Below, piece by piece: positions 43,301 through 53,962 of a DNA stretch of 64,000 nt (the first letter of the stretch is position 1; every line of letters starts with the position of its first letter). The notes under the pieces were generated by a model. It searched no databases. It was not told the DNA's origin and saw only the letters and a list, made by a program, of their open reading frames with translations. The translations under genes and the position numbers were made by a program. The DNA is from Eutreptiella sp. 'Long Island Sound 2002' (lineage: Eukaryota; Euglenozoa; Euglenophyceae; Eutreptiales; Eutreptiaceae). Where the stretch lies: NCBI GenBank assembly GCA_964036045.1, contig OZ038387.1:57630427-57694426 (forward strand), in the 5' to 3' direction.

Positions 43301-43437
43301 TTTTGCAATTTCAGCCATGAATGTTGATCTGATTGACTTGAGGGATCGTCCCCTCACGTCCCCATGGGGGGGGGTGGGCTGCAGATATCTGGATATGTCT
43401 GTGGGGGGGGGGGGGGCAGAGTTTCTCAGACTTTTTT
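40376..43437. other. Unassigned sequence
   Basis: Average composition with scattered C or G runs (42550, 42711, 43400). The longest ORF (41270-41734, plus) has no motif. No LTR, TIR or RNA gene found. Confidence 0.45.
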
Positions 43438-43544
43438 GCCATTTCTGGGATCCCCAGATGACAGTTTCAGGGTGTTTTACCCCCCCCCCCCAGAGGGGAA
43501 ATCTGTCATTTTGGAATCCCCAGATGACAGTTTCAGGGTGTTTT
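43438..43544 (+). repeat. Minisatellite S1, left fragment
   Basis: Two units of the roughly 62-bp repeat (TCTGTCATT, then CCCAGATGACAGTTTCAGGG, then C run). The array is broken here by Element C and resumes at 54332. Confidence 0.9.
43540..43544. repeat. Target-site duplication of Element C (left)
   Basis: GTTTT, identical to 54332-54336. Confidence 0.9.
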
Positions 43545-44077
43545 TGAAAGTGCTGCCCTGGGTCGTTGATGGTGCCGGAGGGCTCGGGGCCGGCAAGACC
43601 AGTGGGGCAGGCACGCGAGGAGTCTCCCTGAACGTTGCTATTGGGGGTAGAACCGGATACTCGGACACCAACGGAGGCGAGAGCAGCAACAACTGAAGCA
43701 AGGTCCATGCTGATTGTGGTCCGGCAGAAAATCCCAGTCTATGAAGAAAATTGATGCGGATTATTCTAAATACATCTGAGTGTCCAAAACTGTCTGAAAA
43801 GATTTAAATAAATCCGATTGTGAAAAATATTTGGCCGATCTGGCCCGCGAGCGCGCGTCAGCGGCCAATGGCGATTCCAGGCAAATGATCGGAACGCGGC
43901 GGATTTACGGGGTATGGACCGCGGAATCAGATCCGGCATATCAGAAATATATAGGTCTGATCCTGGGACTGAGCTGCGAGACGGTGATTCCGTCGAAGCA
44001 AAGAAAATGACCAAAATGTAGTCAATCTGGGTTAGATCAGTGAAAATCTAAGCAGATGGGGGTTAGCCGCACTTACA
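43545..44077 (-). repeat. 3' LTR of Element C (533 bp)
   Basis: TGTAAGTGCGGC...CACTTTCA on the minus strand. It pairs with 53799-54331. Confidence 0.96.
43802..43819 (-). promoter_or_regulatory. 18-bp LTR motif (C, 3' LTR)
   Basis: AATCGGATTTATTTAAAT, identical to the three other copies. A separate TATATAT lies at 43947-43953. Confidence 0.6.
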
Positions 44078-44092
44078 CTCCCCCTCCAAAAA
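44078..44092 (-). promoter_or_regulatory. Polypurine tract, Element C
   Basis: TTTTTGGAGGGGGAG on the minus strand abuts the 3' LTR. Confidence 0.85.
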
Positions 44093-45697
44093 CACACTGT
44101 GTCGCTACGTCAACGAAGAACGTAGTGCGGGTAAGTCCCAGAAAAAAATAGAAATGTAGCCTCGATGGGGCGAAATCTGCTTGATCTGACCTGATTTGGA
44201 CTGAATTGGCACTGAATCAGGATGGATGAACCTGAAATGAGACAGAATGAGAAGTGACGAACAGTCCTCCGTGCAGTAAAACATTAGGTTAAGGGCTAAA
44301 AGCATGTAAACGTATCGAGAATCGATACCAAACCATACTTTGGTTGAGAATGAGGTAGATTATTGGTGGATTGTGTGGGGGAATCAAGAAATGGAGTGAC
44401 ATCTCAGCGCTCTGGCACAGTTTCGCTGTCGCGGGCACGCTACGGTGTCCTCGCCGAACTCTACATCGTGTTAATCCCGCTTTTCTCGTTCTGAAAAGTG
44501 CAGCATGTGCTTCAGATTTGGCGCATCTGGTGGATGATCACAAGATTCAGCAAGATTGAGAGTAAATTTGAGCAGGGATGGAGGAGATGAAACAATCACA
44601 GAGAGGGAAAACAAATACAATTGTAATCTACAGACCCTAAGTGAACCTATGAAGGCAGGGATGTTATTCTGTGCACTTAGATCTAAACAGATCTTCGAGG
44701 AATGAGGGGAGATGACAAGGAAATCAACCTAAATTGTCCTAACATCAGCAAATTCCCTAAGATGAAGGTGTAATGAAGCGGAATGTGTACAACTGAAACT
44801 ACTAACGCTTTCGTTTAGACTAAAGTTAATATATATTGTCGTTTATTCAGCTCAGTTGTGCTTTCCGGCACGTTGGTTCGCGAGCATCTAACAGATTCTA
44901 TCAAAATGTGGATCATGTGATGATGCATCATGATGGGACATGCTGGCCCTGGATCCTTGGCATGTAACGCGCCGAAGGTTCGCTGAAGGCGCTTTACTGA
45001 CAGTATGTAACTGAGAGACACCGAAGAGTCCTTTATTTACAGTGGCGGCGGTGTCAATCGACTTGGACAAGGCCAATCTTTCGAATGTGTCCCACAAGAC
45101 ACTTGGATTCACCATTTTCGACAGTTTCAGGTCGGATTGAGCTCACATTGGCGTGTGCCAAAAATACAACGAAGGTTACGGACTTCAGAGGTTGCTGTTA
45201 GAAGTCCCTAGAGCTCCTATCTGAAGGTTGTCTGAACAATTGACGTCTGGGTTTCGTGTTTTGGTTCCACTGTTGCACAGAATGATGGACAAACCTGAGA
45301 AATTCAAGGTAAATTTGAGGATCCTGGATCTGAATCTGGACTTTGGCTTCAGCATCACGGCAAATGAAGGTAAGATCTGAGTTCCTGGCGTCGCAACTGG
45401 TGCAGCCAGTACTACAGGGGGTGCCTGTAGGGGTGAATGTCACCGGCCGGTGTTTTTACTATGTACATTTGCTTCCATCTGCACGAGTAGCCAAATTCCA
45501 AAGGTGCACAGACCAACAGAGACAAGATTACCCCGAATCTGCCTGAATTGAGCCTGAGTTTGGTTTTTTCTGAACACGGCAGCACACTCCGTGGCTTTCG
45601 GCAGCGTATCTACGCCTTGTCTGCCGAACGGAGACCAAAGAAAAGTTGATTGACGTCAAATTATCAAACATTTGCAGTTCTCCACATTAGTTCGAAA
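44093..45697 (-). other. 3' untranslated region of Element C
   Basis: 1.6 kb without a supported ORF; no env-like gene. Confidence 0.6.
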
Positions 45698-47926
45698 TCA
45701 GGAAGAATGAACAGTGGATTGAGCAGAATGTGGTTGGGGCGAGGCTGAAGTCGGCCACGCACGAATACATGTGACCACCAACCTGTCTGGTCGGGCCCTC
45801 GTACGGCTTGGGCGCTGCAAATCAGCGGCCGAACTTGAAGCTTGGTCTTCATTTGGCTCCTGGGCTGGCCTGACCGCAGGAGGGGGGATCGACGGATCAG
45901 CCCTGGAATGTGACGAATGAGGGCCGTAAAAGGCTGGATCTCGATTCACCACAGGTCTTTTTCCGTCGCTCTCCACTTGTCTGTCTGGTTTCGACAGACA
46001 GTCTGTCAGGAGTACGCCAATTTCGGGGTGCTTCTTGAGGAAGTCGATGAACCCCTTGGTGTATCCATGGACAAAAGATTGGGCTGGTTCCCAGTTGTTG
46101 TGACTGGAATCAAAGCCCCTCCACTCACATAGAAATTCCCATTCGCCCTTGGCGTCACGTCTTGCTTCTAAAATCCTCTTGAGTTCGTACTTCCCCCCTT
46201 CGATGACCCGATCTGACAGAATTTTCGAAGTCCAAAAAAGGGGTTTAACCCGATCCTTGGGGGAGGGGATCTCTCTCTTGAGGCGATCGCCAGAAACGTC
46301 AATTTCCCTGCTGACATCCACACGAATCCTCCAACTGTTCTCACCAAGACGCGCTGTAACAGCGAATGGCCCCTCCCACAAGGGAAGAAGCTTGTCATCT
46401 CCGTCCAGGGTGGTTTCGGATTTTCGAAGCCAAACTCGATCATCGACTTCAAAATTGTGGGGGTTTTTTCGGCCTTGATTCTGGACCCAAAGCCAGTCAG
46501 CTTGATGCTTTTCGATTAATTTCGACACAGTTTTGTCTGCTCGTTGGACTTCGTCAAAAAACAGCGAAGCATCTTTACAGGGGCGAGGATTATTCAACGG
46601 CATGTTCCACCAACACTTCTTTCGTCCAAAGACAATTTCATTTGGAGAAAGGCCATGATACAAAGGCGTGTTGTGATAACGGCGAAGCATGGCGAACAGA
46701 ATCTCAAGCCAATGGAAATCCTTTTCACTCGCGAGCTCCTTACGAAGCATATTTATAAGTGAGCGGCCGGCTCTTTCGCCAGGCAGCGCTCGATGCGAGT
46801 GGATTTCACATCGGAGCTGGTGGATTCCAAGGCGAGCACATAATTCCTTCCACCATTCGGAGGTGTACTCTTTGCCTGAGTCCGTAACCACCTCGGATGG
46901 GACGTCCCAACCTCCCATCCAGGTCTGCGCGCACCATTTGGCGGCAGCCTTGCCAGTCATCGACTCGATGTTGCAAGGCAACACCTGCATGTAGCCAGAA
47001 TGACGGCACTGAATAAGGAGCACACCATTGACTTTTTTGTTCGTCCAATGGCACTCTTCGTCATCGAGTTCACCGAGATAGAAGAAATCACTGGTGACTC
47101 TGTTAAAGAGGCGCTCCGGAATAGGATGTGGCCTCAGATGGCCGTGCTTCTTCGCGCTGGGGGGCGTCGAGACAGCACATTGGGCACATCCGGCGGCTAC
47201 TTTCATGCAATGAGTATATAGCCGTGAGCCAAACAACCTATGTTTAATCATCGACCACAATCGACGGCCATGTGCGTGGGGGGACTCCCATTTGTGCCAC
47301 CAGTTTAACACTCGGGGGGCCAGGGCGTCTGGTACGCACAATTTACCCTCCATCCACAGCTTCCCCCCATCCAACGAGTACTCAGAAAAAATCTCATCCT
47401 TGTGAGCATCTTTGGATTTGAGATTTCCAAAGACCTCTTTAAACATGGGATCCTGCAGATAATCGGACGTCCAGTCACGGATGATAAGGGAATCTTTAGG
47501 CAGGGGTGGAGTTTTGGCCGGATCTCGACGCTTAATGCCCTGGATCAACCGAAATCGACTTACTCATCGGGTGTAGTCAAACCGTTTCACACTCCCTGAG
47601 GAGGGATCGGTGACTTTTTCCACGACTTTCAGTGTTTTGGTGCAGATCTCATGAGCATGCGCCGGATCTGAGATGGCCGTGATGTCATGGCACGGTAATG
47701 CGTGCTGTTTAACAGCGCACTGCATGCATGCACGTCGAATGAGCTTTTTTTCTTCCTGATCCCATTCGATTATGACATGGCGGTCCTGCTCCGTACCATG
47801 GATGTTGGTACTTTGCAGCACCTCTGAGGCGGGGTAAGCCCATCGGCTCAGAGCATCCGCTACCGTGTTGTGTTTTCCAGGCAAATACGACACATGGAGG
47901 TCAAACAGAGAGAGAAACTCGTGCCA
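45698..47926 (-). CDS. Element C RNase H end, integrase and chromodomain
   Basis: Same frame as the RT ORF, separated by TGA 47927-47929 and broken again by TGA 47564-47566. The RNase H tail (VADALSRWAYP) is at the start. Integrase follows: zinc finger with HKWESPHAH and CAQC, then a core with aspartates in VTSDFF and VVTDSGKEY and the glutamate in LPGERAGRS. The SH3-like region is LPLWEGPFAVTARLGENSWRI. The chromodomain (YELKRILEARRDAKGEWEF...WRGF...NNWEPAQSF) precedes a Ser/Pro/Arg-rich tail that ends at 45698. All three catalytic acids are present. It would insert the cDNA if the stops were read through. The chromodomain should steer target choice. Confidence 0.9.
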
Positions 47927-49474
47927 TCAGGCCCGTCGACCAGCTGGGCTCGCGACAGTATCAATGTGTTCGGTGGCCCAATACTCCAGAGATCGATGAT
48001 CCGTCAGGACCTCGACTCGATTGGTGCCAACCCACGATTGGTACTTTTTTAAAGCACAGATGATGGCATATGTTTCTTGCTCACGCGGCGACCATTGCAT
48101 TTGGCGTGGGGCTAGCTTCCGAGACCAAAATGCAAGAGGGTAATGATCGCCGGTGGCTTCATCAACCTGTTCAAGAACAGCTCCGATCGCGGACCTAGAA
48201 GCGTCGGTTCTAATGTAGAAGGGTCGGTCAAATTGGGGCACATGCAACGTGGCGACTTCGCAGAGGGCCGCCTTCAAGTGATGGAAGGCCTCCTCGCACT
48301 CGTCAGTCCACTTGACACGAACCTTTGAACCTGCCTTGCCCGCATCTCTCCCTACCTTCAATAATTCAGTGAGGGGGGCAGCAAATTTGGCATAATTCGG
48401 CACAAAAGTGTGGTAAAAATTGCAACAACCCAGGAATCCTCTCAACTCCGTGATCGTCTCAGGGCGCTTCCACTTCTGAATAGCGACGAGCTTCCCTGGA
48501 CTGGGTCGTCGAGTGCCATTCTCAAGGAGAGAACCACAAAATTCGACTGATTTTAGAAATAATTTTCCCTTCTTTGGCCCACAAATCAGCTGATTGGCAT
48601 CCAGAATGTCCAAAACTTGGTTCAGCTGCTTTTCAAGTAGGGCCACCAGCTCGGCTTCGGTCAGTCCCTCCCCTTCCGTCGCGATGATTATGTCATCTAT
48701 GTACACACTCACGAAGGCACGAAGCTCAGGATGGGCTGAAAAAAGCACATCTTCCATCATTCTTTGAAAAAACGAAGGGGCGTTCTTCAGGCCCATGGGC
48801 ATGACCGTCCACTGGACTGGGCCACATGGCGTGCACATACAGGTGAGAGGTCGGCTGTCCTTCCTCAACGGCATTTGGTGAAAGCCGTGACGGAGATCCA
48901 GCACAGAAAACAAACGACCTCTTGCCCTCTTGGCGATTTCCTCCTCAATGAGGGGCAGGGGGTGTGAATCCGCCTTGGTTTCGGCGTTGAGATTGCGAAA
49001 ATCAACAACCATTCGCCAACCATCAATGGTGTTCTGGTCTGCAGGCGGTGGCTTCGGGACTGTGAAGGGTGCACAGCACCATTCGCTGGTCATACAACCC
49101 TCAAGCCAACCAAATTCCCTGAGATTTCTCTCGATTATTTTTCTGAGGATCTCATGTTTGTGTCCATGGTTCTCATAAGGGCGCTGTTTCTTCGCCTTGT
49201 ACCCTTCACGAAGCTCGATGAAGGCTTCACCGAACTGCCCACGGACAGGGGGGTCTTTGATCAACTTCCCCGAAAGGGTTGTGTCCTTCCGTTCCTCAAA
49301 AATCTTTTCTCTTGACTTGGAACACAATTCAGTGTCCACCTGATCGCCAGGAATTACTGTCGGAAAAAACTTTGGCGACTTCTTCGGCCTTGGCAGGAAG
49401 AATCTTCTTACGGATGTCCCTAAACAGGTCCGTATCAACTGCCTCTTGAAGATAGGTGGGTCGAGTGTCGACAT
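47927..49474 (-). CDS. Element C reverse transcriptase and RNase H
   Basis: A 515-residue ORF with RT motifs WRMVVDFRNLN (153-163), VLDLRHGFHQM (191-201), MPMGLKNAPSFFQ, YIDD (258-261) and LRGFLGCCNFYHTF. RNase H begins near 409 with TDAS, then REQETYA and LTDHRS. The terminal TGA (47927-47929) replaces a CGA arginine codon still seen at the same place in Element A (GRRGRWHEF there, GRRA-stop-WHEF here), so it is a recent nonsense mutation. Unlike Element A, there is no long insertion after YIDD. The first residues lie in a region where the upstream frame shifts by one at an A6 run. Confidence 0.93.
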   Translation of the reverse strand: MSTLDPPIFKRQLIRTCLGTSVRRFFLPRPKKSPKFFPTVIPGDQVDTELCSKSREKIFEERKDTTLSGKLIKDPPVRGQFGEAFIELREGYKAKKQRPYENHGHKHEILRKIIERNLREFGWLEGCMTSEWCCAPFTVPKPPPADQNTIDGWRMVVDFRNLNAETKADSHPLPLIEEEIAKRARGRLFSVLDLRHGFHQMPLRKDSRPLTCMCTPCGPVQWTVMPMGLKNAPSFFQRMMEDVLFSAHPELRAFVSVYIDDIIIATEGEGLTEAELVALLEKQLNQVLDILDANQLICGPKKGKLFLKSVEFCGSLLENGTRRPSPGKLVAIQKWKRPETITELRGFLGCCNFYHTFVPNYAKFAAPLTELLKVGRDAGKAGSKVRVKWTDECEEAFHHLKAALCEVATLHVPQFDRPFYIRTDASRSAIGAVLEQVDEATGDHYPLAFWSRKLAPRQMQWSPREQETYAIICALKKYQSWVGTNRVEVLTDHRSLEYWATEHIDTVASPAGRRA

Positions 49475-50930
49475 TCCAGAGATTCTCTTCGTGATCCAGC
49501 TCCTCGAAAGGATCTATGAAAGCTTCCACACGGGGTTTTTCATAAAAAACTCTGAATTTGCGGCGCGATTTGAAATTTTTCTTCGCCCGTGCACTGAAGA
49601 TTCTTTTCGATGTCGATTGTATTGGGGAAGAGGGAGACGAGGCGGACCCATTTCACGTTGGATCACCTTGGGTATCTGACGGACAAAAATCAGAAAAAAT
49701 AGATTCATCATCAGTACCACGCTCAACCTCAGATTCAGACCCAACACAGGAATCAGTACCAGAATCAGCAGAATTAGAGTCAGAAAGCTTTCCATCCACC
49801 AGGAATGCAAGCGAACTCCAGGACCGCTGTGGCAGGGGACCTGTGTCGTCCCTGGCATACAGCTTAATCTTCCTGGGAAGTTCGATGTAATCTACACAAA
49901 TGTCTTGTAATTCCTGAAACCAAGGCTTGTCGTCCCACAAAGGCACAACTAAAATCGCCTGGGTTTTATCTTGCTTGATTTTGTGGATGACCTGCTGGAT
50001 TAAGTGAAACGGAGGATTAATCCATAACTTCTTGTCCCATTTATGGGTCCAAGCGTCGCCAAAATGCTTGTCAAAGCGCTTGTTCTCACGGTTAGCAAAG
50101 GCATCATACTGTGGCCAAAAGGAATGGTGTTCATGAAAATATTCACAAATTGCATCGCGCCATTTGTCGACAACTCTGTAGGATGAAGAGTGCCAGCGCG
50201 AAGGGCGTCGTGGCTGGGAGTCCCTACGAAGACATTCTAACTCTCGGGAGTAATCGGCACTCCCATTCACCTCTGCAATGGTGACATCTTCGCCAAATTT
50301 TGGTGTAACTCTTCGCTTCAAAAATTCTTCTGCACTTTTAAACCCTGCGTGCAAAAAACGAAATTCAGGACGCTCCAAGGGACCTGTCTCCAGCAAAAAA
50401 CAACGCCGATGACCTACGGGCGCCACCCTGTTCTTGCTAAGCCAAGGATGGCCCAAGTAAAGGTCATACTTTATGTCGGCACGATAGAACCAGTCGCCCT
50501 TAAGGACAACTTCTTCCACATTACCTTCTTCCCAAAGGTCTTGAGCGACCAAATGAGTTGATATATAACAACCGCGTTGCCCACCTGCGAGAGAATGTCC
50601 AGAAACTCCCTCGAGGGTAACAGGATAAAGCGAATCAATCACGCAGTCGTCGGGTAAGAAAGAATTGGATTGGAGATTTACCTCTGATCCATTGTCACAC
50701 AAACAAGTGGCGAGGTGGAAATTGCCCTTGCAATCAGAGACCCACAGCTTTGTGACAAACTGACGGGCCCTGTGCTTGGACTGTACACCAACCTCGTCCA
50801 CTACAACAGAAGGATCCGCTGCCGGATCCAGGGGAGAGGAGACAAGCGACCCTACATCAAGTAATGGTCGAGATGGAATCTGGGGATCATGCCTGAAATC
50901 ACCTGGGGAGGGGCGATTTTCGTGGCTCCC
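49475..50930 (-). CDS. Element C protease and Dam-like domain
   Basis: Open from the codon after the amber at 50931; the first listed start (50801) is GTG. Counting from 50801, the retropepsin core is CLCDNGSEVNL (Asp about 36), with YDLYLGHPWL later. The triplet is D-N-G. The Dam-like domain runs from YRVVDKWRD (208) through YDAFANRENKRFDKHF (232) and WINPPF (260-265) to AILVVPLW. A TGA at 49653-49655 interrupts the linker; the frame then continues to about 49380 before shifting into RT. Fold, order and residues parallel Element B closely. Confidence 0.8.
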
Positions 50931-50933
50931 CTA
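50931..50933 (-). promoter_or_regulatory. Amber codon between gag and pro (candidate readthrough site), Element C
   Basis: GCC TAG GGG AGC CAC; the frame is open 1.3 kb before and 1.3 kb after. It shares TAG GGR AGC CA with Element B. Confidence 0.65.
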
Positions 50934-53900
50934 GGCGTTCTGACCTCCAATGGATGCGTTAACATTGTGAACACACCCTGATTCGTCGACCCACTCATCT
51001 TGGAACGGATCATCTGCTGGATTCAAGGCATTTTCAACGTAATCTCGATCCGCATCGGACACCTGATCTGCACCTGAGACCTGATCCACACGATGGTTGC
51101 CCTTTCCACGTCCACGGCCACGGCCGCCGGATGATGGACCTCCACCGTCGCCACGCCCTCTGCCCTTACCAGAGAAAGGGGTTCCCGAAGGATTTCCCTT
51201 ACCTTTACCCTGTGATCCTGGAGCATTTCCCTTGTTTGTACCGGATTGAGGGGTTTGGCCTGGATTTCGATTTCCGCCTCCGGCGTTGCCATTGGGACTT
51301 TTCTGGCCGTTCGGCTGCCCACCGGAGCCGGATGGAGTCCGATTTCCTGTGCCTTGGGACCCGCCAGGGCCTCCAGTATTTTTGTTTCCACCGGAGGGGG
51401 TCGGATTACCTTTTCCCCCCTTTCCACCATGCACCTGTCTGTCATTCCTGTCTGAATTCTGAGGATTACTGATATTTTCACCAATCACCTTGTGATCGTA
51501 AGGAGACCATCGGTGATTACCAGTAGAATGCGACTTAGCTCGGTTCGTAGAACCTAAAAGAAGGCAGATGCTACAGTGATCCTGAACATTCCGGGTGTCA
51601 TTCACCTTTTTGTTGCCCTTTTGGGCCCCATTTTGGGTGTTTTGCTGGGTATTCTTGTTTCCCCCAAGACCCTCATGGAAATTTTGATTGGCGGCGTCGG
51701 CGAGCCGCTCAACCTCTTCCCACAATTCCTTCGGGGTGAACGAAAACACCCAGTTCCTGGCCTTCAGGCGCTGGCCATGGTAGCTTACTCCCCTGTTGAG
51801 GACTTGGACAAACAAGTCCCGATCCTCGTGTTCATTAAATTTGATTTTCCACGTGTTTTCAGTGAATTTCACCTTGGAAAACGACGTGGGGGAGCACTTT
51901 TGAAGTGCCTCCCTGACCGTAAACCTGTTGGCCGAGGCATCAAAGCCTTCGACCTCCGCCCACCAGGTCTTGACCTTTTCTTCGGACTGTTTATTCCGAA
52001 GGGTGGCGGCAGTTTCGGAGGGGATCTTGTCAAAAATCAGATTTTTCAGCTCGGCACTAGAAAGTTTTTCGCCTGAATGTTCAGATTCTTCCACTAAGTT
52101 CCAGAAGCGCTGTCTCTTGTCTTGCACTTCGTGCAAGATTAATCGCGAGAATGAAGGAAATTCTTCAACATTTGGTGGTAATGGTCCTCTGGCAGCCGGG
52201 ATCCACGTACCTCCAACTGTTCCCACACCTCATCAAAGGTAAGGGGGGAACTTGAATCCTCACGATCACTCCAAGTCCTGAGCCAAGTGTTGGCCGGCGC
52301 TCCCTCAAGGCAGTCCAAGAGGGCCATCAGGAACTGATCATCTTGAAGTTTTTGAGTCTTAACCCACAGTTTAAATTCCCGTTGGAACTGAGGCCAACGT
52401 CTGGGGTTTCCATTATACTTCGGTTGCTTGGCAACCTGACGAAGTCGCAATGAGGTAGGATTTAGAAGTGAATCCAGCCCAACACCGGCCGTAATGGCAG
52501 ACACCTTGGCGGGCTCATTCGCCACACCTGCTCCGGCGAGGGTCTGGGCGAGCAACAGCTGGGCTAAGGCATTGGAATCAGCAGCAGGAGGGGCAGTACG
52601 GGAGGCAGTTCGCTTGGCATTCTGAGCCTCAGTCCTAGCCTTCGCCGTCCTACTCTGAGATCGAGAGATTGTAACCCTTTCCTTTAGTTTGATCCTGCTG
52701 ATCCTTGCATCGGTGGTCTTGGAGTCCACCGAAGGAGCAATTGAAAAAATTTCTGTCGACTCCTCCGACGGTTCTGTTGCTTGTTCCACCGATGATGCGC
52801 CCTCAGACCGCATGTGCGTCTTGAAAAGATCTTTAATTCCCAGCGTTTGAATGATGAGTTGCATTTGATCTTTGAGCAATTGGAGCTCAGTATCTCGCTG
52901 GGATCTGCAGGAGCAGTCGGCAGGACAGTACATACCGTGTCCTGAAGGGCCTGAGCAGGCTGTCGGACCGCTAATCTCAGTGGTTCGCAGCCAGGAGTCC
53001 ACTTGGGGAGCTCCTTCAGCCCTAATTTCCAGACTTGCCTGCCTGGCTGCCTCTAAAATTCCTTCCTCAACCGCGGCGGCTAGATCGTCGCGGATTGAAA
53101 CACGGGGATGAGGGGCGGAGGGCCCGGCAACAGGTGCCTTGGTCTTCTCCTTCGGGAAGGGGCTTGCCTCCCAGATCTGCAAAAAAATGGCAAAAGAGTC
53201 ATCTTCTTGAGAACGCCACCACATCCTGGTATTAATTTCTTCTTGAAGGAGGAAAAAATATTCGAATAAAAAACCAGAGGCGATTCTTTCTTGTCCAATC
53301 AGCTTAGACGTGGCTAAGAGACAAAGGGCCTCAAGCGCCTCAAGGTCACGGGTCACTTCTGAAGACAAATGGTTGTCCAATTGTGCCCAAGAGGCTGGTC
53401 GATTATAGCTAGGTACCTCACCTGGACCACCCATCTCAATGTCGTCAATGTCGGCTTCGATGGTCTCGAATATTGGACATTGGTGAGGAATGTGGGTACC
53501 TGCCAGCTCCGTAAGGTCTACCGGAGCGTTGCCACCGTCGTAGGCTGGGAGATTCCAGCTGCTTGATGGCCAATTTCGACTGGGATTAGGGAAATTTGGG
53601 TCCCCACAGCTGCTGATTTGTGTCCTTCTTGGGCAGCTTGGGCTTGCGCAAGGCATTCCTCTCAAGGCCTCATTCGCACAGCACCAAGGCAGTGTAATCG
53701 TTACTTCTCCAGAAGCGGCGGGGTCTACGGGGCCGTACTGGGGAGCTAGCTGTGGTTGGGACACCAAAGGAACAACATTCAGGTAGCCTCTGCTACCATG
53801 AAAGTGCTGCCCTGGGTCGTTGATGGTGCCGGAGGGCTCGGGGCCGGCAAGACCAGTGGGGCAGGCACGCGAGGAGTCTCCCTGAACGTTGCTATTGGGG

Positions 53901-53962
53901 GTAGAACCGGATACTCGGACACCAACGGAGGCGAGAGCAGCAACAACTGAAGCAAGGTCCAT
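50934..53962 (-). CDS. Element C gag (two frames)
   Basis: ATG 53962 lies 54 codons inside the 5' LTR. The N-terminal 400 residues are Pro/Ser/Glu-rich with a Cys cluster (CPADCSCRSQ) and a short coiled coil, as in Element B. The capsid-like region includes WPQFQREFKLWVKTQKL and SRLPEDHYHQMLKNF. One base is lost near 52150-52190. The second frame (from 52226) carries the rest of the capsid, a Cys/His cluster (CSICLLLGSTNRAKSHSTGNH, possibly a variant zinc knuckle) and a Gly/Asn/Pro/Arg-rich tail ending at the amber codon. Gag forms the particle and packages RNA. Confidence 0.82.
53787..53798 (-). promoter_or_regulatory. Primer-binding site, Element C
   Basis: TGGTAGCAGAGG immediately after the LTR, identical to that of Element B. 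Confidence 0.88.

Noticed and set aside
44093-45697. An env-like gene downstream of integrase in Element C
   Set aside because: No ORF over 85 codons with signal peptide or membrane segment on the coding strand.
6334-47929. TGA as a sense codon in this genome
   Set aside because: TGA stops are frequent in these elements, but TAA and TAG stops also occur, and a clear CGA to TGA change explains at least one. Decay is simpler.
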